This document shows, one piece after another, positions 46,168-53,829 of a stretch of 64,000 nucleotides of DNA. Each line of letters begins with the position of its first letter. Within the stretch, counting starts at the first letter, position 1. This DNA comes from Iamia sp035765045 (GTDB lineage: Bacteria > Actinomycetota > Acidimicrobiia > Acidimicrobiales > Iamiaceae), in assembly GCA_035765045.1 (NCBI GenBank), contig DASTYI010000085.1:38826-102825 (forward strand), read 5' to 3'. The position numbers were made by a program, and so were the translations under genes. The notes below the pieces were generated by a model that searched no databases, was not told the origin of the DNA, and was given only the letters and a program-made list of their open reading frames with translations.

Positions 46168-46920
46168 TCAGCACCCCGCGGCCCGGAGGGCCTGGACCCG
46201 GCCGCTGATGAAGGCGGCGTAGTGGAGCTTGCCGGCCGCCGTCATGTGGACGCCGTCGGTGAACCACGAGGCCTGGCCGGCCGAGTGGGCGTTCCAGTCG
46301 GCGACGTAGACGCCGGGGATGGTGCTGTCGAGCGTCGCCATGTTGGCGTTGACGGCGGTGGTCGTCGACGTCGGGAAGGTGGGGTTGCCCGAGGCCGTCC
46401 GGGTGTTGACGAGCAGGACGCAGCCGGCGTGGGCGAGGCTGGCGGTGACGGCGTTCTGCATGATCGCCAGCTGCTGGGCCGACGAGTACGAGCCCGGGTT
46501 CGACGCCATGATCCGGGCGTCGTTGTGGCCCAGGGCGCCGACGACGACCGAGGGCTGGAACCAGGCGGCGAGGTCCCACACCACGCTGTTGCCGTTCTGC
46601 TGGCCGGGCCAGCCGTAGGTGACCCACGACGCGCCCGAGGCGGCGCTGACGTAGGCCTGCCGCCCGGTGACCGTGCGCAGGTGGTCGGCCAGGGGCTGCT
46701 CGCCGATCCCGATGCCGAAGGCCCCGGTCACCAGGCTGTCGCCGACCACGACGACCCCGGGGGCGGGTCCGTTGGCGAAGCCCGACCCGGCCGGGGCGGT
46801 GCCCCACGGCGCCGTCTGGGCGGCGCCGGCGGGCCCGGCGAGGGTGGTGCTCGCCACGGCGGCGAGGAGGAGAGCGGCGATCCGGGCCACGGCCCGGGGG
46901 GTGCGACGGCGTGCGAGCAT
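46168..46920 (-). CDS. Secreted SGNH/GDSL-type hydrolase
   Basis: The 250-residue precursor has a signal peptide (RIAALLLAAVASTTLAGPAGA, cut near A-G-A-A) and an SGNH hydrolase domain. Block I is VVVVGDSLVTGAF (Ser), then GASWVTYGW for the oxyanion Gly, ALGHNDARIM (Asn) and the DGVHM Asp/His pair. It should be an exported esterase or lipase. TACTCT at 46932-46927 lies 6 nt before the ATG. The mature protein ends with a Cys. It converges on the phosphatase gene with 3 bp between stops. Confidence 0.9.
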   Translation of the reverse strand: MLARRRTPRAVARIAALLLAAVASTTLAGPAGAAQTAPWGTAPAGSGFANGPAPGVVVVGDSLVTGAFGIGIGEQPLADHLRTVTGRQAYVSAASGASWVTYGWPGQQNGNSVVWDLAAWFQPSVVVGALGHNDARIMASNPGSYSSAQQLAIMQNAVTASLAHAGCVLLVNTRTASGNPTFPTSTTTAVNANMATLDSTIPGVYVADWNAHSAGQASWFTDGVHMTAAGKLHYAAFISGRVQALRAAGC

Positions 46921-46942
46921 CGCCGGAGAGTAGTGGCACCCG

Positions 46943-47608
46943 TCACATGGGTGGCCGCGGGCTCGGATCGGGGCAGGCCGGCGTGGTGGCCGTGCCCCTG
47001 ATCATCGGGCGGATCACCGTCGGGGCCTTGCGGGCGCTCTCCCGGGTGATCGTCTCGACGGTGAAGCCGGCCTCGGCGATGGCCGCCTCGGTCCGGCGGG
47101 TCAGGCGGCAACCCCCGGCGATGTGGGGCCAGACCAGGTCGAAGCGGCGCTGACGCCGGAGCCGCTCGGGCCGGTCCTCGGCGGCGACGTGCTCGAGGAA
47201 GACCAGCCGGCCGCCCGGGCGCAGCACCCGCCGGGCCTCGGCCAGCACCGCCCCGGGGGCGGGGACGGTGCAGAGCACGAGCGTGGTGACCACGGCGTCG
47301 GCCTCGCCGTCGGCCAGCGGGAGCGAGGCGGCCGACGCCCGCCGGGCGGTGACGTCGACCCCGGCCGGCACCCGGTCGAGCCGCTGGCGGAGCTGGGCCA
47401 GCATCGCCGGCTCGGGCTCGGTGAGGACCAGCCGGTCGACCGTCGCCGGGTAGTGGGCCAGGTTGGCGCCGGTGCCGGCCCCGATCTCGACGACCGTGCC
47501 CGACAGCCCGGCCAGCAGGTCGGCCCGCCACGCCTGGAGCCCGGCCTCCTCCAGGGGGGCCAGCACCCGGTCGTAGAGACGGGCGAAGATCCGGTCGCGC
47601 AGGGCCAT
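46943..47608 (-). CDS. Class I SAM-dependent methyltransferase (UbiE-like)
   Basis: The 221-residue protein has the class I methyltransferase motif I VVEIGAGTGANLAHYP near residue 42. It also has LTEPEPAMLAQL, ASLPLADGEADAVVTTLVLCTVPAPGAVLAEARRVLRPGGRLVFLEHV (motifs II to III), and the C-terminal GFTVETI. Relatives methylate lipids, quinones or small molecules. It is divergent from the aminotransferase by 37 bp and lies upstream, on the same strand, of the SGNH hydrolase. The acceptor cannot be identified. Confidence 0.88.
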   Translation of the reverse strand: MALRDRIFARLYDRVLAPLEEAGLQAWRADLLAGLSGTVVEIGAGTGANLAHYPATVDRLVLTEPEPAMLAQLRQRLDRVPAGVDVTARRASAASLPLADGEADAVVTTLVLCTVPAPGAVLAEARRVLRPGGRLVFLEHVAAEDRPERLRRQRRFDLVWPHIAGGCRLTRRTEAAIAEAGFTVETITRESARKAPTVIRPMIRGTATTPACPDPSPRPPM

Positions 47609-47645
47609 CGAACCCAGCACAGCACACGACTGCGATGATCGGGCG

Positions 47646-48812
47646 ATGCCCGAGGTCGCGGGGGACGCCCGCTCCGCCTTCCACCTGCCCTCCGACGTCA
47701 CCTACCTGAACACGGCGTACATGGGGCCGCTGCCCCGGACGGCGGTCGAGGCGGGCTGGTCGGCGCTCGATCGCAAGGCCCGCCCGTGGACGATCGCGGC
47801 CGACGACTTCTTCGTCCCGGCCGAGACCTACCGGGGCCTGATCGCCGAGCTGCTCGGCGGGGGTGCCGACGCCGACGGGGTCGCCGTCACCCCCTCGGTC
47901 AGCTACGGGCTGTCGACCTTCGCGGCCAACCTCCCGCTGGCCGCCGGGCAGGTCGTCGTCGTGCCCGCCGACGAGTTCCCGTCGGCCCTCCTGCCCTGGA
48001 CCGACGCCGCCGCCCGGGCCGGGGCCACCGTCGTGCGGGTGCCGGCCGACGGCCCCGACCGCTGCGGCCCCGTCCTCGCCGAGGTCGAGCGGCTCGGCGA
48101 CCAGGTCGCCCTCGTCTCGGTGCCGGCCAACCACTGGACCGACGGCGCCCCCTTCGACCTCGCCGCCCTGCGCGCCGCCACCCGGGCGGTCGGCGCCGCC
48201 CTCGCCGTCGACGTGGCCCAGTCGCTCGGCGCCGTGCCCCTCGACCCGGCGGCCGAGCCCGACGTGGTGGCCGGGGCGACCTACAAGTGGCTGCTCGGCC
48301 CCTACGCCCTCGGCTTCGCCTGGTTCGCCCCCCGCTGGCGCGCGGGCCGGCCGCTGGAGCACAGCTGGATCGGCCGGGCCGGGGCCGAGGACTTCGCCGC
48401 CCTGACCACGCCGGCCGACGACTTCCGGCCCGGCGCCCGCCGCTACGACATGGGCGAGGGCTCGCAGCACAACCTGATGGCCGTCGCCCTGGCCGGCCTC
48501 CAGCTGGTACGGGACTGGGACCCGACCGCCACCGCCGCCCACGCCCGGGTGCTGACCGACCGGATCGCCGCCGGCGCCGCCGAGCTCGGCTTCGCCTCCC
48601 CGCCCCCCGAGCACCGCTCGCCCCACCTGGTCGGGCTCGACCTCACCGCCACCGGCATCGCCCCCGCCGACCTGGCCGCCCACCTGGCCGGCGACCGCGT
48701 CCACGTCAGCGTGCGGGGCTCCTCGGTCCGGGTCTCGGCCCACCGCTTCAACACCGCCGCCGACGTCGATCGCCTGCTGGCCTCGCTGGCCACCGCCGTG
48801 GCGGCCCGCTGA
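47646..48812 (+). CDS. Class V aminotransferase (cysteine desulfurase/kynureninase-like)
   Basis: The 388-residue PLP enzyme has the class V fold. VTYLNTAYMGPLPRTAVEA is near the N-terminus, LAVDVAQSLGAVPLD contains the Asp that holds the PLP nitrogen, and the PLP lysine lies in VVAGATYKWLLGPYALGF. The conserved end SVRGSSVRVSAHRFNTAADVDRLL is as in kynureninase- and isopenicillin-N-epimerase-like proteins. True cysteine desulfurase would need a mobile-loop Cys, which I do not see. Its stop and the HIT gene start share one base (TGATG). The reaction is undetermined. Confidence 0.9.
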   Translation: MPEVAGDARSAFHLPSDVTYLNTAYMGPLPRTAVEAGWSALDRKARPWTIAADDFFVPAETYRGLIAELLGGGADADGVAVTPSVSYGLSTFAANLPLAAGQVVVVPADEFPSALLPWTDAAARAGATVVRVPADGPDRCGPVLAEVERLGDQVALVSVPANHWTDGAPFDLAALRAATRAVGAALAVDVAQSLGAVPLDPAAEPDVVAGATYKWLLGPYALGFAWFAPRWRAGRPLEHSWIGRAGAEDFAALTTPADDFRPGARRYDMGEGSQHNLMAVALAGLQLVRDWDPTATAAHARVLTDRIAAGAAELGFASPPPEHRSPHLVGLDLTATGIAPADLAAHLAGDRVHVSVRGSSVRVSAHRFNTAADVDRLLASLATAVAAR

Positions 48813-49231
48813 TGGCCAAGCCCTGCGTCTTCTGCGCCATCGTCGCCGGCGCCGAGCCGGCCCACGTGGTGCTCGACGACGACGCCGCCCTGGCCTTCCT
48901 CGACGTCCGCCCGCTCTTCCCCGGCCACGTCCTGCTCGTGCCCCGCGAGCACCACGAGACCCTGACCGACCTCCCGCCCGAGCAGGTCGAGCCGCTCTTC
49001 GCCCGGGCCCGGCTCCTCGCCGGCGCCGTCGAGGAGGCGATGGGGGCCAAGGGCACGTTCGTGGCCATGAACAACCGGGTCAGCCAGAGCGTCCCCCACC
49101 TCCACGTCCACGTCGTGCCCCGCACCAAGGGCGACGGGCTGCGGGGGTTCTTCTGGCCCCGCACCCGCTACGACGGCGACGACCACATGGCCGACGTCGC
49201 CGCCCGCATCCGGGCGATCGCCGAGCCCTAG
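48812..49231 (+). CDS. HIT family nucleotide hydrolase
   Basis: The 139-residue histidine-triad protein has CVFCAIVAG (zinc-type Cys pair), HVLLVPREHHETL and the catalytic triad HLHVHVVP near residues 99-106. The family hydrolyses AMP-linked substrates such as Ap4A or AMP-NH2. It is translationally coupled to the aminotransferase gene. Its last codons overlap a remnant SET-domain gene on the other strand. Confidence 0.93.
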   Translation: MAKPCVFCAIVAGAEPAHVVLDDDAALAFLDVRPLFPGHVLLVPREHHETLTDLPPEQVEPLFARARLLAGAVEEAMGAKGTFVAMNNRVSQSVPHLHVHVVPRTKGDGLRGFFWPRTRYDGDDHMADVAARIRAIAEP

Positions 49232-49348
49232 CCGCCCGACCACCTCCCCCGCCGGGATCGAACGGGCGGCGAAGGCCCCCGTCCCCTCGATCGGCGACGG
49301 CCCGACGGTGATGGCGTCGGAGGCCCAGGGCTCGGTCGGTGCACCCAT
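49228..49348 (-). pseudogene. Truncated SET-domain methyltransferase gene remnant
   Basis: On the minus strand, codons from ATG 49348 read MGAPTEPWASDAITVGPSPI, then EGTGAFAARSIPAGEVVGRLG. This is the start of bacterial SET proteins (I-x-V-x-P-S-x-I-x-G-x-G-x-F-A, then G-E-V-V). The frame then runs into the end of the HIT gene and no further SET motif (such as N-H-S-C or G-E-E-L) appears. About 40 of an expected 130 or more residues remain. It therefore looks like a gene cut by deletion or by the HIT gene end. Confidence 0.6.
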
Positions 49349-49373
49349 CGCACCAGGGTGCACCGACCGGCGG

Positions 49374-49847
49374 TCAGAGGCCAGGGTCCTGGTAGTCGCT
49401 GATGAGGCTGGTGCTGCCGGCCGAGCTGGCCGGCTCGATGAAGCTGGTGTCGCTGGCGCTGTAGCCCTGGGCCTGCTCGGCCTGGGTGTAGTAGGCGTCG
49501 TCGTCGAGGACGGTGTTGGGGTTGCCGTCGACCAGGCCGTCGCCGTCGAGGTCGGTCGCCCCGTAGCTGGGGGCGGCCGAGGCGGCCGTGTCGATCCAGC
49601 CGTCGCCGTCGACGTCGTAGCCGTCGACCAGGCCGTCGCCGTCGAGGTCGTAGCCGGCGCTGGTGCCGACGCCGCTGGGGTCGCCGGCGTCGAAGCCACC
49701 GGTCGTCCCGTACCCGTCGGCGATGCCGTCCTCGTTCAGGTCGAAGGTGTCGGCGAAGCCGTCGCCGTCGGTGTCGAAGGTGTCGAGGTAGCCGTCGCCG
49801 TCGGTGTCCACCGCGTCGATGAAGCCGTCTCCGTCGAAGTCGCTCAT
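49374..49847 (-). CDS. DxDxDG calcium-binding repeat protein (EF-hand-like loops)
   Basis: The 157-residue acidic protein carries seven D-x-D-x-D-G loops: DFDGDGFID, DTDGDGYLD, DTDGDGFAD, DLNEDGIAD, DLDGDGLVD, DVDGDGWID and DLDGDGLVD. Each can coordinate Ca2+, as in EF-hand, dockerin or thrombospondin-3 repeats. No signal peptide is visible, so it is intracellular or exported by a non-Sec route. The last 45 residues are Tyr/Ser-rich (YYTQAEQAQGYSASDTSF). GGGAG precedes the ATG. An 18-bp palindrome lies 54 bp upstream of the start. Confidence 0.8.
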   Translation of the reverse strand: MSDFDGDGFIDAVDTDGDGYLDTFDTDGDGFADTFDLNEDGIADGYGTTGGFDAGDPSGVGTSAGYDLDGDGLVDGYDVDGDGWIDTAASAAPSYGATDLDGDGLVDGNPNTVLDDDAYYTQAEQAQGYSASDTSFIEPASSAGSTSLISDYQDPGL

Positions 49848-49900
49848 GGTGAGCTCCCGTTGATCCGTGGGGGCGGATGTACCGGTGAGAGCGGGCGGGG

Positions 49901-49918
49901 GGCGGGAACGTTCCCGCC
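49901..49918. promoter_or_regulatory. Perfect 18-bp palindrome upstream of the calcium-repeat gene
   Basis: GGCGGGAACGTTCCCGCC is a perfect palindrome 54 to 71 bp before the start at 49847. It is a candidate operator. The rest of the 263-bp spacer to the phoH-like gene (50111) shows no gene. Confidence 0.5.
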
Positions 49919-50110
49919 GATGCCGGTGGGGCGTCCCCTCCGAGACGGGCGGATGACGGCTCGATGAACAGAGGCCCAGGCGGGGCCCACCATCCCCCGC
50001 GCCCGACCACCGGGGGTGTTGCATGGGCGGCGGTGACCGACCATCCCCGCCGGCGGGGGCTCGAGACCTCCGTCGACGCCACCGCGATGCCCACACCGAC
50101 GGGAGGGCCC

Positions 50111-51427
50111 GTGCCCGATCTCACCCCTGCCTCGCCGCGCCTGCGCACCCACGTGCTGGACACGTCCGTGCTGCTGGCCGACCCCGCCTGCCTCGCCCGG
50201 TTCGCCGAGCACGAGGTGGTGCTGCCGGTCGTCGTCCTGACCGAGCTGGAGGGGAAGCGGCACCACCCGGAGCTGGGGTGGGCGGCCCGCGAGGCGCTGC
50301 GGAGCCTGGAGCGGTTCCGGCTGCGCCACGGCTCGCTGACCGAGGCGCTCCCCGTCAACGACCAGGGCGGCACCCTGCGGGTCGAGCTCAACCACCAGGA
50401 CACCCGCTCGCTCCCGCCCGCCCTCACCGCCGACAACAACGACCACCGCATCCTCGCCGTGGCCAAGAACCTGGCCGACGAGGGCCACGACGTCGTCGTC
50501 GTCACCAAGGACCTCCCGCTCCGGCTCAAGGCCAGCATCGTCGGGCTCGACGCCGACGAGTACCGCAACGAGCAGGCGCGCGACACCGGCTGGACCGGCT
50601 TCGTCGAGCTGGAGGTCGACACCGCCTCGATCGACGAGCTGTACGAGGAGCGGGTCGTCGACCTCGCCGCCGCCCGGGACCTGCCCTGCCACGCCGGCGT
50701 CGCTCTCACCAACGGGTCGCAGTCGGCGCTGGGCCGGGTCCACCCCGACAAGCGGGTCCACCTGATCACCGGCGAGCGCTCGCTGTTCGACGTGCGGGGG
50801 CGCAGCGCCGAGCAGCGGGTCGCCATCGACGTCCTGGCCGACCCCGAGGTCGGCATCGTCAGCCTCGGCGGGCGGGCCGGCACCGGCAAGAGCGTGCTCG
50901 CCCTGGCCGCCGGGCTCGAGGCGGTGCTGGAGCAGGGCACCCACTCGCGGGTGATCGTGTTCCGGCCCCTCTACGCCGTCGGCGGCCAGGACCTCGGGTT
51001 CCTCCCCGGCGACCGCGACGAGAAGATGGGGCCGTGGGGCGCGGCGGTGCTCGACGCCCTCCACGCCCTGGCCGGCCGCGAGGTGGTCGACGAGGTGATC
51101 GCCCGCGACCTGCTCGAGGTCCTCCCCCTGACCCACATCCGGGGGCGCAGCCTGACCGACGCCTTCGTGGTGATCGACGAGGCCCAGAACCTCGAGCGCG
51201 GCGTCCTCCTCACCGCCCTGTCCCGCCTCGGCGAGGGCAGCCGGGTCGTGCTCACCCACGACGTCGGCCAGCGCGACAACCTCCGCGTCGGCCGCCACGA
51301 CGGCATCACCTCGGTGATCGAGAAGCTGACGGGGCACCCGCTGTTCGCCCACGTCACCCTGGCCCGGGCCGAGCGCAGCGCGGTCGCGGCCCTGGTCACG
51401 AGGGTGCTGGAGGGCAACCCCGACTGA
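50111..51427 (+). CDS. PhoH-family protein with N-terminal PIN domain (PhoH2-type)
   Basis: The 438-residue protein has a PIN ribonuclease domain (THVLDTSVLLADPACLARFAEHEVVLPVVVLTELEGKR, then DNNDHRILAVAKNL and VVTKDLPLRLKA). A PhoH ATPase/helicase domain follows, with Walker A GRAGTGKSVLA, QDLGFLPGDRDEKMGPW, and Walker B FVVIDEAQNLERG. In mycobacteria this PhoH2 architecture unwinds and cleaves RNA. The start is GTG 50111, with GGGAGGG just upstream; an in-frame ATG at 50087 lacks a binding site. No antitoxin-like gene is directly upstream, though PhoAT-PhoH2 units exist. Confidence 0.93.
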   Translation: MPDLTPASPRLRTHVLDTSVLLADPACLARFAEHEVVLPVVVLTELEGKRHHPELGWAAREALRSLERFRLRHGSLTEALPVNDQGGTLRVELNHQDTRSLPPALTADNNDHRILAVAKNLADEGHDVVVVTKDLPLRLKASIVGLDADEYRNEQARDTGWTGFVELEVDTASIDELYEERVVDLAAARDLPCHAGVALTNGSQSALGRVHPDKRVHLITGERSLFDVRGRSAEQRVAIDVLADPEVGIVSLGGRAGTGKSVLALAAGLEAVLEQGTHSRVIVFRPLYAVGGQDLGFLPGDRDEKMGPWGAAVLDALHALAGREVVDEVIARDLLEVLPLTHIRGRSLTDAFVVIDEAQNLERGVLLTALSRLGEGSRVVLTHDVGQRDNLRVGRHDGITSVIEKLTGHPLFAHVTLARAERSAVAALVTRVLEGNPD

Positions 51428-51552
51428 CGCCGATCTGACCCTCGATCTGTTCTGGCGATCGAAGGTATTCGAACAATCTCTTGCAGAGGCCGGGACAGGG
51501 AAGCCTCCCATCCGTACCCTGGGACCCACGCCCACCAGGGGAGCCCAGAGCC

Positions 51553-51879
51553 ATGATCGTGACCACGCACGACCGCTCGGACACCACGACCGACAGCACC
51601 CAGGACCAGCAGCCCCGCTGGATGTCTCGGGGCATCTGCGCCGGTCACACCGACCTCTTCTTCGCGCCGCACGCCGAGCGCCCGCCGTCCCGCCTGCGCC
51701 GGGAGGCCGCCGCCAAGCAGGTGTGCATGCGCTGCCCGGTCCGCCTCCAGTGCCGGGACCACGCCCGGGCCAACCTCGAGTACGGGCTCTGGGGCGGCGA
51801 GAGCGAGGCCGAGCGGGCCGCCGCCGGCTACGCCGTCCCCGCCCCCATCGGCGGCCGCACCGTCGCCGAAGCCGTCTAG
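51553..51879 (+). CDS. WhiB-family iron-sulfur transcriptional regulator
   Basis: The 108-residue regulator has the four cluster cysteines at residues 29 (RGICAGHTDLFF), 58, 61 (VCMRCPV) and 67 (QCRDH), followed by the turn GLWGGESEAER, typical of WhiB proteins that bind sigma region 4. Such proteins sense redox state or NO through a 4Fe-4S cluster. It lies alone between the phoH-like and exonuclease genes. Its 125-bp upstream region is AT-richer and contains TACCCT (51515-51520), a possible -10 box. Confidence 0.93.
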   Translation: MIVTTHDRSDTTTDSTQDQQPRWMSRGICAGHTDLFFAPHAERPPSRLRREAAAKQVCMRCPVRLQCRDHARANLEYGLWGGESEAERAAAGYAVPAPIGGRTVAEAV

Positions 51880-51994
51880 GGGCCACACCTCGCCCGAAGG
51901 GCGGCACCCCCGGACCCCAGCGGCCGCGATGGGTGACGGGCCGACCACGACCATCCCCCACCGTGGCAGGACGAGTCCTTAGCCTTTCGACTCG

Positions 51995-52624
51995 ATGACC
52001 AGGCGACCGTTGGTCTACGGACTCGACATCGAGACCGACACCACCGCGGACGGGCTCGACCCGCGCGTGGCCCCCGTCGTCACCGTCGCCCTCTCGCTGC
52101 CCGGTCACGACGAGATCTTCAGCGGCCGCGAGTCGACCATCCTCTTCGACCTCGACGAGCGGTTGCGCCAGCTCCCGCCGGGCGTGCTCGCCACCTGGAA
52201 CGGCGCCGCCTTCGACCTCCCCTTCCTCGCCCACCGGGCCGCCCTCCACCAGCTCGACCTCGGGCTCCGGCTCCGCCGTGACCCGACCCTGATCGTGCGG
52301 GACCCGCTCCCGGGGTTGGCCGGGGCCTTCCGGGGGGCGTGGCACCGCCACACCCACCTCGACGCCTACCGGATGTACAAGGGCGACGTCGGCCCGGTGC
52401 TGCGGGTCTCCTGCTCGCTCAAGTCGATCGCCCGGCTGGTCGGCCTGGCGCCCGTCGAGGTCGACCGCACCCGGATCCACGACCTGTCCCGGGAGGCGCT
52501 CCACGCCTACGCCTCCTCCGACGCCCGCCTGGCCCGGGTCCTCACCGAGCGTCGCATGCCCGGCGCCGCCCGCTTCATCGACCGCCTCGACCCCCCCGCC
52601 GCCACCACCCCCGCCATCGCCTGA
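51995..52624 (+). CDS. DnaQ-like 3'-5' exonuclease (ribonuclease H fold)
   Basis: The 209-residue nuclease has the first metal motif YGLDIETD (D-x-E), then LPPGVLATWNGAAFDLPFLAHR (second Asp region), and the final YASSDARLARVL (H/Y-x4-D type). That order is typical of the DEDD exonuclease superfamily. It probably degrades or edits 3' ends of DNA or RNA. TAGCCT (51980-51985) 9 nt before ATG 51995 suggests a leaderless transcript. It is followed by a 47-bp hairpin 9 bp after the stop. Confidence 0.85.
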   Translation: MTRRPLVYGLDIETDTTADGLDPRVAPVVTVALSLPGHDEIFSGRESTILFDLDERLRQLPPGVLATWNGAAFDLPFLAHRAALHQLDLGLRLRRDPTLIVRDPLPGLAGAFRGAWHRHTHLDAYRMYKGDVGPVLRVSCSLKSIARLVGLAPVEVDRTRIHDLSREALHAYASSDARLARVLTERRMPGAARFIDRLDPPAATTPAIA

Positions 52625-52633
52625 CCCCCCTCC

Positions 52634-52680
52634 AACTTTGGACGGGAACCCGCCGCATGCGGCGGATGCCGTCCAAGGTT
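52634..52680. terminator. 47-bp hairpin (repeat family C, copy 2)
   Basis: AACTTTGGACGG on the left pairs with CCGTCCAAGGTT on the right, around an inner CCGCCGCATGCGGCGG palindrome. The right half from CATGCGG to AAGGT is identical to that of 498-544, and total length and gene-end position are the same. Confidence 0.65.
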
Positions 52681-52806
52681 CGAGAGGTGGGGGTGGCTGT
52701 CGCACCCCCTGGGCATGATGGGCGCCGAGGGTCGCGGCCGCCCTCACCCGGGCTCGGCCCGTGGGAGCCACCGACCGCCGGAACGCCGTCTCGTCCGGAG
52801 GTCACC

Positions 52807-53817
52807 GTGCCCCACCCCACCCGCACCCCCCGTCCCCTGCCCCGCGCCGCGCTCGAGCAGCTCGCCCCGCAGATCGCCGAGGCCCACGCCGGCGTCGGCC
52901 ACGCCAGCCTGATCCGGGTGCGCCCCCGCCCCACATCGGTCGAGATCGGGTTGTGCGCCCTGCCCGAGGGCGTCCACCCCGGCGACGCCCTGCTCGGCCA
53001 CGTCGTCCCCCCGTCGTGGGCCGCCTCCGGTGTCGTGGCCCCGGCGTGGGCCCGCCCGCTCGAGCAGGCGGCGGCCGCCGGCACCGGCACCCGCACCACC
53101 GTCGTCGCCCTGGTCGGGCGGGACGGCCTCGTCGCCAGCCACGCCATCGGGGTCGACGGCGTCGAGGCCGGGGCCGCGCCGCCGGTCGGGCGCATCCCCG
53201 ACCTGCTCCACCGCACCCTCGGGCTCCCGACCCCGGCCCCCGAGGTGTCGGCGGCGGAGTGGTGGCGGGCGTGCTGGCTCGACGCCCTCGTGGCCGCGGC
53301 GGCCGTCGACCCCGGGCGGACCCCGGAGGTCGATCGCCCGGTCACCAGCACGCTGCCACCGGCCCTGGTCCAGGCGCTGGTCGAGGAGCCGGTGCTCTGC
53401 ACCGAGGCCGGTTGGCCCCGCCTCCGGGCCCTGGCCGCCGCCCCCACCGCACCGGACGCGCCCGGTCCCGCCGCGGTGCGGGCCGCCCTGGCGCCCCACG
53501 TCAGCCCCGAGCTGGCAGCGTGGTTCGACGATGGCTCCTTCGCCCGCTGGCTGCTCGACGCCCTCCCGTCGGTCGACGAGCTGCTGGAGCTGGCCGGTGC
53601 GCTGGTCATGCCCACCACCCACCGGCTGCTCCGCCACGTCTCGGGGCGGGAGGGGCCCGACGGTGGCCGCACCGTGGTGGCGCCGACCGACGACGACCTC
53701 GACATCGACCTCGATGTCGACCTCGGGGAGGTGATCGAACACGACCCGGGCGACGACGACGCCGACGGGGAGCCCGCCCCCCAGGGTGCCCGGGGCGGGG
53801 CCGACCCGCCTCGGTAG
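52807..53817 (+). CDS. Hypothetical protein linked to a Ser/Thr kinase
   Basis: The 336-residue soluble protein is of unknown family. It starts PHPTRTPRPLPRAALEQLAPQIAEAHAGVGHASLIRVRPRP. The middle has TTVVALVGRDGLVASHAIGVDGVEAG, and a long helical part follows (EWWRACWLDALVAAAAVDPG). The end is very acidic (DDDLDIDLDVDLGEVIEHDPGDDDADG). GGAGGT lies 4 nt before GTG 52807. It ends 12 bp before the kinase start and may be its substrate, regulator or partner. Confidence 0.72.
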   Translation: MPHPTRTPRPLPRAALEQLAPQIAEAHAGVGHASLIRVRPRPTSVEIGLCALPEGVHPGDALLGHVVPPSWAASGVVAPAWARPLEQAAAAGTGTRTTVVALVGRDGLVASHAIGVDGVEAGAAPPVGRIPDLLHRTLGLPTPAPEVSAAEWWRACWLDALVAAAAVDPGRTPEVDRPVTSTLPPALVQALVEEPVLCTEAGWPRLRALAAAPTAPDAPGPAAVRAALAPHVSPELAAWFDDGSFARWLLDALPSVDELLELAGALVMPTTHRLLRHVSGREGPDGGRTVVAPTDDDLDIDLDVDLGEVIEHDPGDDDADGEPAPQGARGGADPPR

Positions 53818-53829
53818 TCTCCGGCCCAC

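Noticed and set aside
51459..51472. TCGAA-N4-TTCGA palindrome before whiB as a LexA/SOS box
   Set aside because: The actinobacterial SOS box is TCGAAC-N4-GTTCGA. This site is 2 bp shorter and lacks the C/G next to the spacer, so it does not fit.
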